Assembly: GCF_040822065.1 (NCBI RefSeq)
Contig: NZ_CP162005.1
Location: 4,340,001 to 4,404,000 of the forward strand
Direction: 5' to 3'
Length of the DNA: 64,000 bases
Source of the DNA: Pedobacter sp. WC2423
GTDB lineage: Bacteria; Bacteroidota; Bacteroidia; Sphingobacteriales; Sphingobacteriaceae
Shown here: one piece after another, positions 60,520 to 64,000 of the stretch
Position numbering within the stretch: position 1 is the first letter of the stretch
How the letters are laid out: the number at the start of each line of letters is the position of its first letter
Made by a program: the position numbers and the translations under genes
Notes under the pieces: model-generated
Database searches by the model: none
The model's input: only the letters and a program-made list of their open reading frames with translations
What the model was told of the DNA's origin: nothing

Positions 60520-60822
60520 TTAAGCTATATATTCCATTACGGTAGTGAAAGAAACAAATTTATCTTTAAAACGACTGTTTAATTCTGCTGCCAGTGCATT
60601 CGCGTGCGTTAACTGATAAGCATCATAATCTTCGATTGACTGTACAACATATTGGGCGCAATAGGTTACACCTTCATTTGGTGAATCTACCACCTTTAAT
60701 AATCTGTTGGAAACGAATAATCCGGTAGCCATTACTTCAGGAATATGTTCTTCTTGCATCCATTGCAGCCATGCCGGAGCAGAAGCTTCTTCAATAATCA
60801 GGGTTACATTGTATAATAACAT
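60520..60822 (-). CDS. DUF4286 family protein
   Basis: The 100-residue protein matches DUF4286, a small ferredoxin-like alpha/beta family: LLYNVTLIIEEASAPAWLQWMQEEHIPEVMATGLF, then YCAQYVVQSIEDYDAYQ and the C-terminal FVSFTTVMEYIA. It resembles an antibiotic-biosynthesis-monooxygenase-type fold without known activity. It is the first gene of the two-gene unit with rfbC and lies 54 bases after the TPR gene. Confidence 0.88.
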   Translation of the reverse strand: MLLYNVTLIIEEASAPAWLQWMQEEHIPEVMATGLFVSNRLLKVVDSPNEGVTYCAQYVVQSIEDYDAYQLTHANALAAELNSRFKDKFVSFTTVMEYIA

Positions 60823-60876
60823 AGCACAAAGATATAATTAAGAGCTTGTGTAATTTTATAAATCGCAGGAATAAAT

Positions 60877-62688
60877 TCAGGATTCCATAGGATCACCTCT
60901 CAGTTTCCTGAAATGCTTGCGTGCCTCAGTTACAAACATGCTGCCTGGAAAGTCTACAATCAATTTTTGATATAATATTTTAGCTTGTTCAGGATCATTC
61001 AGCTGATCTTCATAGATGCCGGCAAGCATAAATAAGGCTTCATCTGCCCAATTTCCTTTTTGCTGATGTCCGGTTAACTCTTTAAGTAAAGGCACGGCAA
61101 GAGCAAAATCTCTGTTTTTGATATAAATGTTTGATTTAAACATCAAAATATCATCAGTGAGACTGTTTTTAGGGTATAACACGACGATGCTGTCTACTTT
61201 CGCTATTGCTTCCTTATGGAGATTCCTGAATTGCAGCGATTCAGCAGCAGCATACATTTGAAGTGCCAGTGTATCCGTTTTGGTTTCCAGATGATCGGAT
61301 ATTAAAAGGCTGAGATTTAATGCATCGTTCGCTATTAATTGTTCTGTAGATGCTTTGAGCACATCTGCCTGAGATTTGGCATAACTAAAATTTCCCTGTT
61401 CAAATGATAACCTTGCAGACCTGTATTTGGCTTCAGTTCCTGGATTTTGATTTTCGAACTCCTTAGCCACCTGCTCGTACATCAAAATGGCTTCCCATGG
61501 TTGTTGTGTCAGTCTGTAAATATCTCCAAGTTCAAGTTTCATTGCACCCAGATCAGCACTAGTAATGCCCGGGATTTTTATAGCTTCTTCCAGTGCTTCT
61601 TCCGCTTTTTTAAGATCTTTCAGATAATAAGCCTGTAGATTTGCCAACTTCCTGAGTGCAAAAAGTGTGTTCGCATTCCTGCCAAACTCATCCAGGATTT
61701 CCTGATACTGACCCGCAAGGGCTATAACATCTTTTTGTTCATTTTTACCCAGCAGGAGCGCCTGATAACTGGCATCGATCAAGGCCAGTTTGGAAGGCAG
61801 ATAATATGGATTGTCCTTGCCTTTAAGCGTTAAGTAAGTGTAAGCTTTGATCGCTGTATCATAAGCTTTATTGGAGGCAAATATCTGTGCATGTTCAAAT
61901 AAGATCGTTCCATCATCTTTAATCCTTTTATCCTGCGCAATTAATTGACGCAATGCCATGTCATATTCTTTTTGCTGCAAAAATTGCCAGATCAGCAACT
62001 TTGAATAAGATTCATTCTGAGGATCTTTTTGTATTCTCTTGAACAATGAATTCTGAAGAGTCAGATAATCGGCATTAGTTTCAAAAACAGAAGGCAGTAC
62101 TGTTTCGGCCTGCTGTAGCATTTGGGGCATGGTAGACAAGGCATTCAAATATTCTTCACTCAATTTATTTTTGTCCTTCTTGAAACGATAGATACTTAAG
62201 AGTTCAAAAGTGAAGACCTGATTATTTTTCATGTTTTTTCTGGCTTGAAGAAATACATCTGCAGCCAGATCATATTCGGCTATCTGGTATAAATCATTTG
62301 CCAATGCTCTTATTTTGGATTCATCCTCAGGAAGGGAATGCAAGAGCTGATCAAAGGTCTTCTTTGCATTTTCCAGTTCTCCTTTTTCTTTGTAAATCCG
62401 GGCTTGTATAGTCAGGTACTTTGGAGATTCAGGGCTCTGCCTGATCAGTTTTTTGATCGCTTTATCTGCAACTTCGTATTGTTTTGATTTGAGCAGTGCA
62501 TTGAAGTACAGCTCTGAATAGGCCTCATTTTTTGTTTTGAAGACTATCTTTTCGAGTAATACAGATGCCTTTTGATAATCTCCATTTTGATAGTATAGCA
62601 TCGCCATCTCACTATCATTATTACTTTGTGCAAATAATGATAGTGAGCCTGTAAAGCAGAGTACGATCGCCAATATTGTTTTTATCAT
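60877..62688 (-). CDS. Secreted TPR repeat protein
   Basis: The start is the ATG at 62688 (MIKTILAIVLCFTGSLSLFAQ, a clear signal peptide), giving 603 residues; a TTG 27 bases further upstream is not likely. The mature part consists of repeated helical hairpins of TPR type throughout (AMLYYQNGDYQKASVLLEKIV, ARIYKEKGELENAKKTFDQLL, AGIYEDQLNDPEQAKILYQKLI). The last ~120 residues resemble the YbgF/BamD-like pattern of envelope TPR proteins (FPGSMFVTEARKHFRKLRG). It is probably a periplasmic scaffold. The partner is unknown. Confidence 0.88.
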   Translation of the reverse strand: MIKTILAIVLCFTGSLSLFAQSNNDSEMAMLYYQNGDYQKASVLLEKIVFKTKNEAYSELYFNALLKSKQYEVADKAIKKLIRQSPESPKYLTIQARIYKEKGELENAKKTFDQLLHSLPEDESKIRALANDLYQIAEYDLAADVFLQARKNMKNNQVFTFELLSIYRFKKDKNKLSEEYLNALSTMPQMLQQAETVLPSVFETNADYLTLQNSLFKRIQKDPQNESYSKLLIWQFLQQKEYDMALRQLIAQDKRIKDDGTILFEHAQIFASNKAYDTAIKAYTYLTLKGKDNPYYLPSKLALIDASYQALLLGKNEQKDVIALAGQYQEILDEFGRNANTLFALRKLANLQAYYLKDLKKAEEALEEAIKIPGITSADLGAMKLELGDIYRLTQQPWEAILMYEQVAKEFENQNPGTEAKYRSARLSFEQGNFSYAKSQADVLKASTEQLIANDALNLSLLISDHLETKTDTLALQMYAAAESLQFRNLHKEAIAKVDSIVVLYPKNSLTDDILMFKSNIYIKNRDFALAVPLLKELTGHQQKGNWADEALFMLAGIYEDQLNDPEQAKILYQKLIVDFPGSMFVTEARKHFRKLRGDPMES

Positions 62689-62726
62689 GATGTCCTGAAT
62701 CAACGTGAACAGCAAGAAACTGTTAT

Positions 62727-62734
62727 CAAAAATA
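62727..62734 (-). promoter_or_regulatory. -7 promoter element of the TPR gene
   Basis: The minus strand reads TATTTTTG, matching TAnnTTTG, 38 bases before the ATG at 62688. No TTG is seen at the -33 distance. Confidence 0.45.
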
Positions 62735-62870
62735 AAGATAATAAATTGTGGTTGTCCATCATTCCGGATTACCGGTATTTTAAATATTACCAGACATTTC
62801 TTTATCAGCGATAAAATATTACTATTTTGAGACGCTCTCCATTTGCTGTTAAGGTAACAATATTAGTGTA

Positions 62871-62905
62871 TTGTCCATATAGACAGCTAGTGTTGCGTAT
62901 TTTTG
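62871..62905 (+). promoter_or_regulatory. Promoter of the S9-like lipoprotein gene
   Basis: TTG at 62871-62873, then TATTTTTG at 62898-62905 (24-base spacer, slightly long), 17 bases before the ATG at 62923. Confidence 0.5.
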
Positions 62906-62922
62906 CAGGCTACCGTAATGCT

Positions 62923-64000
62923 ATGACCATAAAGAAAAGATATTTATTCATTGTTCTTCTAGCCCTTTTTAGTGCTTGCCGGCAAAACAGGCAGGTAAGG
63001 GTTATTCCTGTGGCAGACTTCTTTAAGGCACAGGATAAGGGTTATTATGCAATTTCTCTGGATGGTAAAACCATGTCTTATCTAAAATTACAAGGTAAAA
63101 AGCAAAACTTATTTGTAGAAGATCTGGCTACTGGAAGATCCTCACAGATCACACAATTGAATGAGAAAAATATCAATTACTACTTCTGGGTAAGTAATGA
63201 TGAAATCGTTTATTACAAAGAGAAGTCAGGGGCTGAGCGGTTATCAGATATCTTTATTATCAATAAAAACGGAGAAAATGAACGTCAGCTGAGTGATAAT
63301 GGGAAAAGCAGGATGCACGTACTCAAAGATCAGTTGATTGATGGTAAATTTTTATTGGTTTCATCTAATAAGAGAGATTCTACGGTGTTCGATGTTTACC
63401 GTTTAAATGTAAGAGATGGCCAGATGGACATGGCTGCCAGGAACCCGGGAAACATTACCAACTGGGTAACAGATTCAAAAGGACAAATTCGCCTGGCCAC
63501 CACCAGTGATGGGGTAAATCAGACATTACTATACAGAGAGACTGAAAACCAAGCCTTCAGAGCTGTAGTGACCAATAATTTTAAAACTACTTTTACGCCT
63601 GTCGCGATTTCAGATACGAGACCAAACGTTGTTTATGCGATTTCTAATGTTAACAGGGATAAAAATGCATTGATAGAATTGAACTGTCTGACGGGTAAAG
63701 AAAGTAAGGTGCTTTTCAGTAATGATACACTCAATGTAGTGGATGCCCAATATTCCGAATCCAAAAAGACTATAGCTTTTGTAATCTGTGAAACCTGGAA
63801 AAAGGAAAAACATTACCTGGATCCTTCTGTTAAAAAGCTATATGAAAAGCTGGATAAATTATTGCCGGGTACTGAATCAAGGATTATTGACAGAGATAAA
63901 GCAGAAAATACATTTATTGTAAGAACGTTCACGGATAGAAATCCGGGATCTTATTACTTATATATTGCCAATAAAGGTACAATCAGAAAACTAAGTGATT
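62923..64000 (+). CDS. S9-family peptidase-like lipoprotein, N-terminal beta-propeller (runs off the window)
   Basis: The frame opens at 62923 and stays open to the end of the window (359 codons), so the C-terminal part is missing. It begins MTIKKRYLFIVLLALFSACRQ, a lipoprotein signal with FSAC as lipobox. The following region is a TolB/DPP-IV-like beta-propeller: DGKTMSYLKLQGKKQNLFV, NINYYFWVSNDEIVYYKE, ISDTRPNVVYAISNVN. In this family the propeller is normally followed by an alpha/beta hydrolase catalytic domain, which would lie beyond base 64000. It is divergent from the TPR gene. Confidence 0.8.
   Translation, partial: MTIKKRYLFIVLLALFSACRQNRQVRVIPVADFFKAQDKGYYAISLDGKTMSYLKLQGKKQNLFVEDLATGRSSQITQLNEKNINYYFWVSNDEIVYYKEKSGAERLSDIFIINKNGENERQLSDNGKSRMHVLKDQLIDGKFLLVSSNKRDSTVFDVYRLNVRDGQMDMAARNPGNITNWVTDSKGQIRLATTSDGVNQTLLYRETENQAFRAVVTNNFKTTFTPVAISDTRPNVVYAISNVNRDKNALIELNCLTGKESKVLFSNDTLNVVDAQYSESKKTIAFVICETWKKEKHYLDPSVKKLYEKLDKLLPGTESRIIDRDKAENTFIVRTFTDRNPGSYYLYIANKGTIRKLSD

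Overview
The window reads as core chromosome of a Bacteroidota bacterium, most likely Sphingobacteriaceae (Pedobacter-like). The evidence is the gene content and order (miaB / sigma-54 activator / lptE; alternative complex III act genes joined to cox genes; Bacteroidota families such as DUF4251, DUF4286 and DUF6686-like), low-to-moderate GC, few Shine-Dalgarno sequences before start codons, and repeated TAnnTTTG -7 promoter elements. No phage, insertion sequence, CRISPR array, rRNA or tRNA was seen. The genus is an inference from protein character, not from a database search.

Layout. 1-3.8 kb (minus): miaB, a receiver-less sigma-54 activator, lptE and a partial unknown gene form one operon. 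4.0-7.6 kb (plus): two tandem AsmA-like paralogs. 7.7-15.2 kb (minus): a DPP-IV-like peptidase, a DUF4377/META protein, ilvE, then a three-gene operon of an NAD-dependent epimerase, a phosphoserine-phosphatase fusion and tryptophan 2,3-dioxygenase. 15.3-18.4 kb: a degenerate arginase-fold protein and small unknown genes. 18.7-23.5 kb: divergent purD and secA. 23.6-31.2 kb (plus): a SPOR protein, an M20 amidohydrolase, unknown genes, an SGNH hydrolase, dnaG, a YraN protein and glutaminyl cyclase. 31.2-40.8 kb: mixed housekeeping genes, including pgi, prfB with a programmed +1 frameshift, an Omp85-like barrel and a deoxyhypusine-synthase-like gene.

41.0-59.9 kb (plus) is the main functional block. 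actABCDEF (alternative complex III, quinol to cytochrome c) is followed by coxB and coxA. A terminator comes next, then heme A synthesis (ctaA, ctaB), two subunit III genes, subunit IV, an SCO-like protein, DUF420, small membrane proteins and an OmpA lipoprotein. Together these encode and assemble the end of the aerobic respiratory chain. 60-64 kb holds rfbC, a DUF4286 gene, a long TPR protein and the start of a secreted S9-type peptidase that leaves the window.

I found no wholly new multi-gene system. The most unusual items are individual proteins and sites: a HAD-PGDH-ACT fusion lacking the dehydrogenase core, an SCO-like protein without its copper ligands, an EF-hand-like loop in DUF420, an arginase-fold protein missing metal ligands, and the prfB locus, where a terminator hairpin, a promoter, a probable leaderless start and a Shine-Dalgarno-dependent frameshift are packed into about 115 bases.
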